Positions 32,806-44,749 of a stretch of DNA of 64,000 nucleotides are shown piece by piece (position 1 is the stretch's first letter; the number at the start of each line of letters is the position of its first letter). Origin of the DNA: Acidomyces sp. 'richmondensis'. Lineage: Eukaryota > Ascomycota > Dothideomycetes > Mycosphaerellales > Teratosphaeriaceae. Below the pieces are notes generated by a model. That model saw only the letters and a list, made by a program, of their open reading frames with translations, made no database searches and was not told where the DNA came from. The stretch covers positions 310,001 through 374,000 of the forward strand of contig QVLQ01000008.1 in NCBI GenBank assembly GCA_003545705.1. Reading direction: 5' to 3'. A program made the position numbers and the translations under genes.

Positions 32806-33006
32806 TGTTACAGGAGGTGTAGTTGGGACACGTATAGATAGCCTCCGAGGGGATCACGTGCACCGGTCTCGGTGGCTTGGCGCACTGATTACTCTTTCGC
32901 AGCGCATGCGACTCACAGAAAGCAGTAATCAGTTCTACCTCGTACTGACTGTTTAGTCGGGGACCTGTACACGCTGCGAGATACCTGGTTGAGGTATCCT
33001 GTATCA
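32806..33006 (-). mobile_element. 199-bp element, copy 2, inverted
   Basis: The reverse complement of this stretch matches 31992-32193 closely over about 200 nt, differing mainly near the outer end (about 32,822-32,856). No clear target duplication is seen, so one flank may have been rearranged. Copies 1 and 2 form a long inverted repeat with about 610 bp between the arms. Confidence 0.75.
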
Positions 33007-33185
33007 TTATCCTAGGTAGGAATAGACTAGCAATGCGAGACTTTATTATTATATTCCCTTCTTGAATACCTAAGACATTCTGTAGTAGTGATCTTCCAGT
33101 CTGATTTCCAATTGCTTTCTAAGCAATTTGTCAAGGTCCTTCTATACCTTTCAACAACGTACAACTGCCCTCACAACAGTAGCCA

Positions 33186-33827
33186 TCACTCAGAGCCACC
33201 CATGCACAGGTACGCCTCACCCGGATTTGGGTTTTTCTGGGCCGCACACGTCTCAGTACCTGAATCGATTCTCTGACTCGCAGTGCCAGAAGATGTAACC
33301 CGGTCATATGTTGTATATTGTACGTCCGTGCTACCCCCGTAGGGTTGACATTTGTTTCTGAGATCCATCCAGACCGCGTCGCAGCTGGCGACGACTGCGG
33401 AACCAATCACGTAACCATAAGTCGAATCCATAACGAGGTCGTAGATCAGGCTGCAGGTCTCGCCAGGAGGGAAGATTTCTCCGCATGGAATTGACTTAAA
33501 GACGTAAGATGCAGATCCAAAGTATGAAGCCGCGGCCGTTAGGAGCTCGTTGCAGAGTCTGTTGGCGCCATTATCGAAGTCCGAGAGATAGAGATAGTTG
33601 AGAGTACCACAGGCGATCTACTTCACGTTCAAGCCATATTTAAATCCCGAGCTCCGAGACCTTATTGAATTGGCCATCGTCAGATTAAAAGCAGGATGGC
33701 TGAAATCCGTGATATTGCTATGGTCCCAGTAATATCGGGTACCGTCCGGCTCCTCAATCATGATCTCGTTTAGAGCCACTGCAAGAGGTACTGATGCCAG
33801 AAGCATTGCTGCTCGGAAGAGTTGCAT
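33186..33827 (-). pseudogene. small secreted protein gene with one in-frame stop
   Basis: A 214-codon frame begins with a clear signal peptide (MQLFRAAMLLASVPLAVALN). It is open to 33186 except for a TAG at 33618-33620 (codon 70), one C-to-T step from CAG. Several Cys are spread through the mature part, which ends YLCMGGSE. No GT..AG intron removes the stop. The family was not recognised; size, secretion and Cys content are like fungal apoplastic or effector-type secreted proteins, but that is only resemblance. It borders the transposon island, where such mutations are common. Confidence 0.65.
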
Positions 33828-35934
33828 CGTGTTACTTGGATAATAGGTGACTGGTTGGGAGCAAGGGAGATCGTTAATTGGAGGGTGCGAGAAAAGTTTG
33901 AATGGAGATACCGATTGCGAAATTACTGATCACGAAGCGTATTAAAATCGCTGATAGACTTCAATTATCTCTCCGCAGGAGCAAGGACAGCTTTGTATCC
34001 AGCCGACGGAAAAATTACGAGCCATACGATGCTCGCTGACGTAGGTGTCATCCCTCCCTTATCGATAGACCTGCACATAGGTGAGAGTCTGCCTCGAGTA
34101 GTCCCTTTGACAGGCGAGCAAAGCCGCGACCTAGTGAAGTCCAATATTGAGCGGCTAGGATCGAAGGGGTAGCTGGTATACAACAGGCACATGTCATTGG
34201 CCAATGTTAGGTTGCTTCGAAGGCATTTGATGATAGAAGCTTTGCTCCAGGGATCATCAAGCTACGTGTCTACGGTGGAACCAACACCATCTGTGCGCAG
34301 TGTCCGCTCTTGAATCAGAGTCTCTAGTGCCTTCCCGCTCAGACTAGAGAAGTGGAAGCTGGCGAGTTCTTCATGTTCACAATAAGATACAACTGTTCCG
34401 TGGGTCATGCTTAGCCGCGCCCCAGATTCGCCGTCTGGGTTTTCAGTATATGTATCCGGATGCTGATCCGACTTTGGCTTGGCAGAGTTTGGATGGAGAT
34501 CTCGCGCCCGTCGCTTCGCCGTACGACAAGAAGCACATTGCGTAAACGAATACGCGCGGCAGTCTGCAGGACGTGAGGACGTGTGCTACATATTTCCCGG
34601 CGTGCAGGATCATATCTTCCTGTGTGTGCGCCAAGTGGGGACTCAGGAATCGAATGCAGAAGAGTTGAGTAACGTTACGCGTATGAAGGGACAAGTGCGC
34701 GGGCGCGCTTTAAGGCATACAACACCAGCAGACTCGCATCCGGGCTTGCCGCTGACGGGCCTTTTGCCGTATCTGTAAGGCATGCTCGATTCCGTCATTT
34801 CACCCAGCGATCAGAGCAGTCACAGAATTTGGCCATTCACTGACTGTTTGACTGATACTTTCAGTCAGTCAGATACTACGAAGCCTTCTAATCAGTCAAA
34901 CAAAACTCCTAATGATGTTCTCTTTGTTTGACTGACTGATAGTACGGAGTAAAGTTAGCATACAGAACAATGTTGAATTCTGAGACAACAGAAAGGGAAA
35001 CCATGCAGTAGAATTAGAGTAACTTGAGTTGCCTAATAGGTAACAGTGAGGCTAGTAACAAGTGCTCACTCGAACAGCAAGCAGCTGTGTTGTTGGTTGA
35101 ACCAAATGAGAGTTTCTTTCATCTTATCCCCGTTGTCAAGATCTTGTCCCCAGACCTTTGGGTCACCTAATCATTAGTCGCCTGATCCATCTTAAGTTGT
35201 CACCTTTCAACAGTATAGAACATTCAGTCAGTCAAACAACACCACAATCCAGCAGTAACAGCCAGCGACGCTTTAGAACAGTCAAACAAGACCAACAACA
35301 CCTCATCAAACAGTCAGATAGAGCGCCAAGACGATGTATTATCTGACTTCCTGACAGTTGAGAACACTGGTTTCACCGAACCCATAGTGTACAGAGCCTT
35401 CTAACTGGTCTAGAAGAGTTGCGGTGGTTTCCACCATCCACATACCAGTAACACTATCCAGAGCGTTAGCAAACCTGTTCCCGCGACATTGATTAAATAG
35501 GCATTTGCTCGAGTACTCAATGCCGCAGTCATAGAACCAAGATTGCTCAGCAGCAAGGAACTCTTGCTGTCATCCCATGATTTTGATCCCGTGTACTTAT
35601 GCGCGCTACTTCTTAGCAGAAGCGCAGCAAAGCCAGCTGTCAGAGCGACAATCTCCAAGGCGGCAATGTATGATATGACCAGTACTGTCTCACCCTGTCG
35701 AGCGGCCAGTTGTTCCCGTTGTAGGGATATAGAACACCCGTTTAGTTAGGCGGTCAACTACAACTAGGATAAATCGGTATTTTACTCCTAGTGTCGTGGA
35801 GTCGGACGTCCTGAGTGTCCGTCGTCCTGGGAGGGAGCATATCACGCATAGGTCGAGTAGGCAACCAGTTCAGTATACCAGTGAATGTCGCATTAGCGTA
35901 TGATACAAGACCGGCCTGTCTGGATGTCGGGCTG
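33828..35934. other. gene-poor region with relic-like frames and CAGTCAAACAA motifs
   Basis: On the minus strand a frame of about 210 codons between 33965 and about 34,600 has a single TAG (at about 34,263-34,265) and looks protein-like, but matches nothing I know. At 35410-35740 the minus strand encodes two hydrophobic segments (ALTAGFAALLL, VAGTGLLTLWIVLLV), perhaps a membrane-protein relic. Between 34,840 and 35,320 the motif CAGTCAAACAA/TTTGACTGACTG recurs on both strands, probably remains of a repeat end. None can be called a gene. Confidence 0.35.
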
Positions 35935-35978
35935 TCTGGCTGTCTGGCCGTCTGGCTGTCTATCTGTCTGTCTGTACG
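35935..35978. repeat. CTGTCTGG/CTGT-type microsatellite
   Basis: Repeats of GTCTGGCT and then TCTGTCTG. It is the first of two related simple-repeat tracts about 100 bp apart. Confidence 0.7.
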
Positions 35979-36071
35979 TATGTGTGTGTAGGCTTTTCAG
36001 GTTATGCTTGCAGGTCTGAAAGGTGAGTGATGATACGTGTATATATCTGCATGTATAAGAATACAAAAATG

Positions 36072-36075
36072 TCAA

Positions 36076-36106
<31 letters not shown>

Positions 36107-36140
36107 GTCTGTCTGCGTGTATGTGTGTGTGTGTGTCGGA
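36072..36140. repeat. (GTCT)n microsatellite followed by (GT)n
   Basis: A run of TGTC units (about seven to nine) passes into mixed TGTCTGC and then a GT run. Open frames here (VCLSVCLS-type repeats) are produced by the repeat and are not genes. Confidence 0.85.
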
Positions 36141-37041
36141 AAGCTCAGCTACCGTGGCAGGTGTGCCACCACCGCTTCCGCCTGCCGCCACAACCCAACC
36201 TGCCTGCGGTCAATCCCCACGACAGTAGGTCCCTCGCTGTCAATCTCCATTTCCATTCTTGCACCTCTCTGGCTGTTAGGTGGGGTCATGTTTGGTGCCT
36301 TAGGCCCTGAGGGTCCAGTACTCAATTTTCAGGGTCCAAGGTCCAAGGCTTAGCAACACCTCAAAAATTTTTTGTCTGGTTTCCGGTGAGATGGAGCTGT
36401 CAAAAGCTCGATGGGTAACGCCGGCGGTGCGCCGTGCGCTTGGTGCGTAAGTGTACGTCGAACGCACTTGAATTTGGTGTAATCAGCTTCGAATTTCGTC
36501 CGGTTTTGGTCGAGATGTGTGTGTCTTGTGTACACCCTTGGATTGCTATCCTTAGGTGGCGTCTTCTCTTTGAACAGCATTACCTTGTCGTATTTTGATT
36601 GGTATAGACTGTTCCAGGTGTTTTTCTATCATTGTGTCCGTCATACGCTCTTCGCAACGCGCCACGCATCCCTCCGCCAAGCAAGCTGCCAATTCTGAGC
36701 CTATAACTCCTGCTCCTGCTGTTCAAACACGAAGACGCGCTCCTTTAGCGTCTAATCGTTCTCAGAAGCGTCGTAAAGAGGTGGTGGAAATCTCGGACGT
36801 TGAGGAAGACATTGGTGAGGAAGAGGAGGGCTCTGAGGACGAGGATCAAGAACCTCAGCACCGTACCAATAATGAAGAAGGCGCTGAAAGCGACGGTTCT
36901 GAAGAGGAGTATAGATGAGGCTAATAGTTTAAGCTGATGGAGGCTTTATTGACCATATAGAGGTCCTTTAAAGACCAGTTTCGTCTGTATAATGTGAAAC
37001 ATGAATGATATTTTCAATATATTGAAGAGAGCCTGATCAAA
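36141..37041. other. intergenic region with an unassigned acidic frame
   Basis: A plus-strand frame ending at 36918 encodes a Lys/Arg-rich stretch, then a strongly acidic run (VEISDVEEDIGEEEEG) and stops. It could be an N-terminal fragment of a chromatin-type or transposon-borne protein. No domain is recognisable and the start is arbitrary, so I do not call a gene. Confidence 0.35.
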
Positions 37042-38251
37042 ATGGTTAAGGCAGCTATTTTCGGTGCTGCTGGCCAAATTGGATCACCACTAAGTTTGCT
37101 ACTAAAGAGCGTACGTATTTTCATTACGGATAGCGAAATGTTGAATGATGACTTGAAACTTGTGAATAGAGCAATCTGCTTACAGAACTATCTATTTATG
37201 ACGTTGTCAATGCCCCAGGCGTGGCAACTGATTTGAACCATATCGACACTCCGGCCAAAGTCACCGGGTATCTGTCTTCTGACAATAATGGTTTGCAGAT
37301 GGCTTTGAATGGTGCAGACATAGTCATTATACCTGCAGGTAATATCCCTTCAGATCTAAGATGCATTTTCTTGTGCTGATGGGCGAAAGGTATTGCGCGA
37401 AAGCCGGGAGTGACTCGTGATGGTGCGCTTTTTCTCCCTTATTTATCCTTCTGTCTGTTTAACATCATAACTGCAGACTTATTCCAAAATAATGCCAAGG
37501 TAATTAAGGACCTAGTCACTGGTGTGGCTAAATTCTGTCCAAGAGCCTTTGTATTGATCATCACCAACCCCATTAACAGCACTCTTCCAATTGCTGTTGA
37601 GGTATTGAAGAGACATAACGTGCTAGACCCGCAAAGAGTTTTTGGCGCTACGACTCTAGATGTTGTCAGGGCATCAACCTTCCTGGCCCACGTTCTGCAG
37701 AGCGACAACCCGAAAGATTTTAAGATTCCTGTGGTTGGAGGCCACAGTGGATCGACAATATTACCTCTTTACAGCCAATGCAAGCCTTCGGGAACCTTGA
37801 ATATGGAGGAACTAGACTCATTAACCCACCATAAGTCATTACCAAATATTGATCTGCTTGATTGCTGATTCCAAGGATAGGATTTCAGTTTGGTGGAGAC
37901 AAGATCGTTCAAGTTAAGGTAGGCGCGGGCTCTGCGACCACATGCATGGCATACGTTGCCGTCCGATTTGTCAATTCACTCTTGACTGCCATTTTTGGTC
38001 CCGAAGGCTCTATAGAAGAAGCCTACGTTTAATTACCCGGCCTGCCTGGAGGAACAGAGATTGCTGAGACCCTCGGCGTGGATTATTTTGCAGTGCCAGT
38101 TGATCTCGGCAGCCAAGGACTTGTCAGAGCACTCGGTATTGGCGAATTGTCGAAGTATGAACGGCATCTACTCGAATTTGCACTTCCACGGCTAAGAAAA
38201 GATATAGAAAAGGGGCTTAAATTTTCCAAAGGAAAAGGAATCGATAACTGA
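37042..38251 (+). pseudogene. malate dehydrogenase pseudogene
   Basis: Five exons can be traced: 37042..37110, 37170..37338, 37390..37422, 37477..37830 and 37881..38251. The family motifs are all there: FGAAGQIGSPLSLLLK (NAD-binding), DLNHIDTPAKVTGYL, ITNPINSTLPIA, TTLDVVRASTF, VVGGHSGSTILPL (catalytic His) and FGGDKIVQVKVGAGSAT. Two lesions inactivate it. The donor of intron 4 reads ATAAGT instead of GTAAGT at 37831, although its branch and acceptor remain. A TAA interrupts exon 5 at 38030-38032. The rest is open to the TGA at 38249-38251. The closest type is mitochondrial/peroxisomal NAD malate dehydrogenase, so it is probably a spare paralogue. Confidence 0.85.
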
Positions 38252-38919
38252 AACCCTGTAAAGTACTGTTTTAAAGAAACTTTTAAAGGATTCATGAAGC
38301 AAAGAACCATGTCTGTCTGTGTATGTACTGTCCTGTGAGGGTTTTATATGTGTTTATCAGCAAGGCAAGGTGGCTTGTGCCTCCCACCTTTCGATTGTGG
38401 ATAGGTATCTTCTGAATATTCTACCCGTTAAAACTCATGATTTGCGTGGCGCTAATAGATAATTTTATGTTCACCTGCACCATCAAGCGTTTGCAATGAC
38501 TAGGAATCAATTTCAGCACCGCCTCTATGACCGCAAAGATTTACGCTAGTGATCCATGAAGGTTTACATTGCATTAATCACACCTGCCGAGAAGGATTCA
38601 ACTGCGACTCCACTTCCACTGCTGGAGCAGCCAACCAAATGCAGCAACGGCCAGGCGTGCTTGCATAGGAGGAACGCTTTTTCGGCTGGAAATGTTGCGA
38701 GATACAACACTGCTGTCAATCCCAAACCTTTCTCGTCTTCGAACCCTGCACATACTGGCTGGATAGCCATATTCGAGTAGACATATGTAAGCCACAGGAA
38801 GGTAGCATTGCAGAAAAAAATGGAGACGACATAGTTGACAACGGTGGGTGATATCTCTCTTCACCTACCTTACTTCTGCTACGTTCGACCCTCTCCTTGT
38901 TCTGCCGGGACTCGTCAAG
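38252..38919. other. intergenic region, possible membrane-protein relic
   Basis: 668 bp. The minus strand at 38570-38860 encodes a hydrophobic segment (VSIFFCNATFLWLTYVYSN) that could be an exon remnant of a transporter, but no start, family or splice pattern is evident. The right end must hold the promoter of the GH92 gene. Confidence 0.3.
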
Positions 38920-41482
38920 ATGAAGTTTCGTCTGCCTGCATTGCTCGTATTATTGTTCAGAGTCTCTTCCGGACAGCTAGATGGCATGACGGATTACACT
39001 CATCACGTCAATGTCTTGTATGCCCACCAAGCTTTGGCACAATTCTATTTACTCACCACTCACAGTTTAGGGACACAGAATGGGGGCAACGTCTTTCCAG
39101 GAGTCAGTGCGTGTGATCTCTCTCACCTATTATATGCCAGCAGCAGACTAACTTTAAATTGTGAGCAGCCTCAGCTCCGTTCAGCATGGTCAAGCTGGGC
39201 CCGGATGTTGAAGATGGCACGATCGACGAGTACAGCGGATATGGAGTTGCCGGCCGGATCTGGGGCTTCTCAATGATGCACGAATCAGGTACAGGTGGCG
39301 CGCCTAAGTACGGTAAGTCAGACAAAGTTCCAAGCCTGGGGGTCGAAAGAATGGCTTATGCCCGTGTGCAAAACCGTTTCAGGAGTAGTAAACCAAATGC
39401 CAGCTCTTGGTCCAGTGCCGAATCCTCTTGTAGACCTCGGACAGAATCGCGTCAAGAACGATACCGCATCAATCGGCTACTACAAATCGTCATTGGTCAA
39501 CGGCATCGACATTGAATTAGCTGCCACCGAACACGCAGGTTTGTATCAATACAGCTTTCCCACTGGAAATATCTCTTCAATCGTTGTAGACGTGTCTCAT
39601 GTTTTGCCGAGCTTCAGAGGTCTCGGCTGGGGTCAAGGATACGCTGGAGGCCAATTCAATTTACTTGAGAATGGAAGCTATACAGGTTATGGTATCTATA
39701 ACAATGGATGGAACTTGGCACCTAATTGGAAAATATATTTTTGCGGGCATTTCGATCATGAACCGGTTAGCAAGAAGACTTTTACTGGCGATGGGAGTAC
39801 GCTTTATTCTTACGGGAATATCACCACAACAAATGGCACATATCGTCAGGGAGGCGTATTCGCGTTCGACAGCGACAGCATAGTCTCCCGGGTCGGAATT
39901 AGTTTCTTATCTTCATCAAAAGCATGTGAAAATGTTGCCGCGGAAATACCTGCCGGCACATCTCTCAAAGATCTCGAATCGGACGCGAAAGAGCGATGGA
40001 ACAGACAGGTTTTCAGCAGAGTCTCCACCAGCGAAACCAATGAGACGGTTCTGACCATGATATATTCGTACATTTACGGAATGATGATCATCCCTAGTAA
40101 CCGTACGGGCGAAAATCCTCTCTGGACATCCTCAGAGCCTTATTATGATGACATCTTCACATATTGGGATCTCTTCAGGTGCGGAACAGCCCTCATGCAT
40201 GTACTGCAGCCTACATCCTATACCGAGCAGATACGGAGCATCATAGATATCTGGCGCCATGAAGGATGGTTGCCAGATGCAAGATCGTCAGACTATACAG
40301 GCCGTACGCAAGGTGGATCAAATGCAGATAATGTGCTTGCAGATGCTTACGTGAAAGGGGTCATAGATGGCGTAGATTGGGAGGATGGCTACAGAGCTAT
40401 GTGGACGGATGCTGAAATTACGCCACCAAACAACCACGACCCCAGTGCTCCAGATTCCTCAACAAAGGAAGGCCGTGGCGCTCTACCGGACTGGCTACAA
40501 TACGGTTATATCACACCCCGATTTTCTCGAGCCGTGTCAAGGGCTGTGGAGTACAGTGCAAACGACTTTGGGCTCTACCAAGTCGCAACAGGTTTAGGGC
40601 TTGTAGAAGATGCTGAAAAGTACCTCAATCGATCACGTAACTGGCGAAATCATTGGAACCCCGCGCAAAAGTCCTACAACAGCAGTGGCTTCGTTGTTCC
40701 CCGTTACGCAAACGGGAGTTTTGAGTATCCCTATAATCCTACGCAATGTGGAGGTTGCTATTGGCCTGATCCCTTCTATGAGGATACGCCGTGGTCATAC
40801 TCCTTTAACGCACATCACGACATATATCATCTCATCAAGTTGAGCGGTGGCCGTGAAGGGTTCATCCAAAGGCTTGAGACATTTTTTCAGCCGGGATTGG
40901 ACAGCAGTAATTCCGCTTATGGCAGCACTCTCTTCAATCCTGGCAATGAGCCGGCCTTTACGACCCCGTATTTGTTCAATTTTGTCGGGAGGCAGGACCT
41001 ATCGGTTAAATACTCTAGGCGAGCGGCGTTGGCGTTCTATGGTGCTGGTACGGATGGTATCCCCGGAAATAGTGATGCAGGAGCTATGCAAACGTGGATT
41101 TTGTAGTTTAACGCTCCCTCTCCGTGAACAGCATTATATGCTGACTGATCTTTGCAGGTGGAACATGATCGGCCTGTACCCAATCACCGGACAAACTACT
41201 TTCCTGATTGGCTCTCCGTGGATGAAGCATCTGACTATCAAGTTAGGTGGTGGTAAACAGCTGAAAATCACATCCACTGGTGGCAACCCATACACTGCGT
41301 TTTATGTACAAAGCTTGAAGGTTAATGGAAAGGCTTGGGATAAGGCTTGGATCACATGGAATGACGTGTTCGCTGACGGGGGACAATTGGACTTTGTGTT
41401 GGGTGAAGAACCCGTGCTTTGGGCGAATGGGACCTTGCCCCCCAGTCCGGCTTCTGCCGACACGACGAGTGGCTATCAGTAA
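38920..41482 (+). CDS. secreted GH92 family alpha-1,2-mannosidase
   Basis: Five exons fit: 38920..39017, 39066..39106, 39169..39312, 39383..41102 and 41158..41482; 775 residues. A signal peptide (MKFRLPALLVLLFRVSSG) leads into the family opening GTQNGGNVFPG, APFSMVKLGPDV and SGTGGAPKYG, each created by splicing. Later come TYWDLFRCGTALMHVL, DPFYEDTPWSYSF (candidate general-acid Glu) and GNSDAGAMQTW, where the first of the usual two acidic residues is Ser and the second Asp is kept. GH92 enzymes are calcium-dependent exo-mannosidases that trim alpha-mannosides on glycans. Many N-glycosylation sites fit a secreted protein. Confidence 0.88.
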
Positions 41483-41989
41483 CTGATAAATGAATCCAGT
41501 ATTTGTTGCGGAAGGTCTACCATGAATTAGCAGGAGGTTATCATACATGAAATATACTACGCCGTATGCCAAGGTCGTGGCATTTGTGGGAGGGTGGTGG
41601 GGCTGCACTTGGTTTATTCCTGCCGAGGACGCCGACCTCATTCCTTGATCAGCTTGGGCAAGCGCTGGGAGTCGGATGTTGCCATCAGAGAACCAGTAAT
41701 TAGGCGTTGAGAGCAAAATTCATCGCCAATATGGGATATAATGGAGGAGCCGTGATTTCTGGAGAGTGTCTCTTATCGCAACATATCTAGTTTTACCACA
41801 TATTGCCGAATGGATGAAACCTTGTCGAGGTCTGGGCCGTCAGCGGCAGCCAGTCCTATAAACGTGCGGGTAGGTGGATTCTACCGCAGCTGACATTTCT
41901 TCATTCCCTCTCAGCTTTATCCATCCGCCTCTGCGTTCCATGTCTTCGAATGATATACTCCACAAAATTCTTCGCATAACCGCCCGAGA
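41483..41989. other. intergenic region
   Basis: 507 bp between two plus-strand genes. It should contain the GH92 terminator and the antiporter promoter. No further feature was seen. Confidence 0.4.
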
Positions 41990-44749
41990 ATGGCAACAAG
42001 CACGACTACCGTAACGGATATAGTTACGAAGACTATCGCTTCGGTGACCCCTTCGAGCACTCTGAGGGCAACTCCGCAGGGAGGCATCTTGGAAGGCGGC
42101 AATCCGTCCAAATACAGTCCCACTAACCCGATTATCTTATTCATCATACAAGTGAGGATGCTGGCACTGTCTCAATTGGTACATGTAGCTGATCGAGGTT
42201 CAGGCTAGCATCATCCTCATATTCTGTAGAATCCTCCAATGGCCACTCTCGCTTCTCCGTCAGCCTCGAGTTATTGCCGAAGTCATTGGCGGTATTCTCC
42301 TGGGCCCTTCAGTCATGGGGCATGTGCCTGGGTTCACCGAGGCCATCTTCCCGAAAGATTCGATCCCAAACCTCACTCTGGTTGCAAATCTGGGTTTGAC
42401 ATTTTTCCTGTTCCTCGTGGGCTTAGAGGTAGACCTTCGTTACTTCGCCAGTAATTGGAAGATCGCCACGAGCGTAGGGACTGCGGGAATGGCGTTGCCA
42501 TTCGGCCTCGGCTGGGCCATCGCTTATGGCCTATATCACCAATTCCGCGATGAAGTAGGTGTAGTCCCGATATCGTTCGGCACATATGGCCTGTTTATTG
42601 CGGTCGCAATGTCCATCACCGCATTTCCCGTGCTTTGCCGCATTTTGACGGAATTAAAGTTGCTGTCTACGCCCGTCGGGGTCATTGTGCTTTCAGCAGG
42701 AGTCAGCAACGACGTGGTGGGTTGGATTTTGCTCGCACTGTGTGTTGCACTTGTTAATGCTGGGAGCGGTCTTACCGCACTCTGGATATTGCTCGCATGT
42801 GCAGGTTACGCGATCTTCTTAGTCTTCGCCGTCAGGCCGGCATTCATGTGGATCCTCCGTCGAACTCATTCGCTCCAGGACGGGCCATCGCAGTCGATTA
42901 TTGCCCTAACACTTCTGATCACTCTTACATCCGCATTCTTCACGGGTGTAATCGGGGTACACCCTATTTTTGGCGCATTTATGGCGGGCTTGATATGTCC
43001 TCATGAAGGCGGGTTCGCAATCAAAGTCACAGAGAAGATCGAGGATTTGGTCAGCACGCTATTCTTGCCACTCTACTTTGCGCTTTCGGGTCTTTCGACA
43101 AATTTGGGCCTTCTCGATGATGGAATCACATGGGCCTACGTGTTTGGCGTTATTGCGGTAGCCTTTTGTTCGAAGTTCGCCGGCGGCACGTTGGCAGCCA
43201 AGGCCAACGGTTTAGTCTGGCGCGAGTCCTTCACAATTGGTTCATTTATGTCTTGTAAAGGTATTTTGAAATCCTACCAAGGCCGCATGAACGAGATTGC
43301 GCGCTAATGACGACAGGACTGGTTGAACTAATCGTGCTGAACATCGGCTTGCAAGCAAAGATATTAAGTCAGAGAACATTCACTATATTCGTCTTAATGG
43401 CGTTGATAACCACCTTCGCCACAACTCCTTTAGTAAAGTGGCTTTACCCTCCTTGGTATCAGCGGCAGATTGAAGCCTGGAAGCTTGGAGCGATCAATCG
43501 GGACAATGTAGCGCTCACCACCGACGCAGCATCCGACATGGATCCTACAGCATTTCAAAAGCTAGAGTCCACCAAGGTCAGAAGCTTACTTGTCTATTTA
43601 CGCCTAGACAATATGCCGGCTTTGCTGGCTCTTGTGTCGTTGCTTGGAAAAAAACAAAGTGAGATGATTGAGCGGAAGCATCCTTCGTTCACCAAGGAGA
43701 GTTCGGGTGTGGAGGAAGACTCGCCAGCTGTTTCGGGAAAGACCTGTTTGGTAGAGATCCACGGCGTGCGTTTAATAGAGCTCACTGATCGCGGATCTGC
43801 AGTGATGAAAGTTTCCGAAGTCGATGAATACGGCTTGTTCGACCCAGTGCTTAACGGATTTCGCGTGTTGGGTCAGCTGTACAACCTTGCAGTCTCCGGT
43901 GAAGTCAACGTCGTGCCGGAGTTTTCATATGCCGACACTCTTACTGCGAAAGCTGCAGAAGAATCTTCGGACCTCCTGCTCTTGCCTTGGAGCGAGACTG
44001 GAAGTATGAGCGAATCGCACACCATCAGCAACGATAGTGTTCACAACAAGCTCAAATCAAACAGCTACTCTGCGTTCATTGTGAAGGTGCTTGATCAAGC
44101 GCTTTGCAACACTGCAGTGTTTGTCAACAAGGACTTCAGCGGGAGTTTAAAGAGGCGACCCGGCGATCTTCAGAGATCGATGAGTTACTCGAGCGTCCGT
44201 AGCCATCACCGAGAGCATGTCCAATTGTTACCAAGTGCGGATCGCAGCCACCACATCTTCATGCCTTTTTGTGGAGGAGCAGACGGACGAGTGGCGCTGC
44301 GACTGGTCCTACAGTTAGCGGAGAATCCCGAAGTCACCGCGACGATTCTCCACTTCAAAACGGAAAGTGAGCGCACCGCCAACAATCCTAGAGGAGAGCA
44401 CATAGTTGTCACGGACAAAGGAGACAGCATGCCGAACCCCGAGACTGATCACGATGATGTCGCGTTCTTCGCAACTATGCAGAGGTCTGTGGCAGCTGAA
44501 CTCCAGAAAAGGGTGGTGTTCGGCACACGTGTCGCAGCATCGCCCATACAAGACGTCGTGGCAGTGGCCCGAGAAGAACTCGCGCAAAATCCCCGGAATG
44601 GCGGCGATATCGTTGTTCTCGGCCGTAATAAAACGGTAGACCCTAGTGATCTTGGTGGGTGTCTCGGAGAAGCAGCAGACGCAATTCTGACTGCTGGGAT
44701 CAGGGCCAGTGTGCTGGTAGTGCAGGCCAGAGGAAGCGGATTGGATTGA
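41990..44749 (+). CDS. KHA1: Kha1-like K+/H+ antiporter (CPA2 family)
   Basis: Three exons: 41990..42151, 42204..43260 and 43317..44749; 883 residues. The membrane half (about residues 45-430) has the CPA2 hallmarks QPRVIAEVIGGILLGPSV, LGLTFFLFLVGLEVD, SITAFPVLCRILTEL, SAGVSNDVVGW (the conserved ND pair) and GFMAGL-type GAFMAGLICP. The C-terminal half is a long cytosolic region with two Rossmann/universal-stress-like parts, as in yeast Kha1. It exchanges K+ (or Na+) for H+ across an internal membrane, probably Golgi. Intron 2 falls in the last membrane segments; without it the frame breaks at 43305. Confidence 0.9.

Noticed and set aside
34840..35320. CRISPR-like array from repeated CAGTCAAACAA motifs
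   Set aside because: The motif occurs at irregular spacing in both orientations, without uniform spacers, in a eukaryotic genome; more likely transposon-end remnants.
36027..36353. VCLSVCLS-repeat protein frame
   Set aside because: It is a translation of the GTCT microsatellite.
36595..36918. Acidic 107-codon frame as a gene
   Set aside because: Low complexity, no conserved start, no domain; kept only as a note on the region.
43261..43316. Kha1-like protein as two separate genes
   Set aside because: A 56-nt GT..AG intron joins the two frames in a membrane segment with correct phase.
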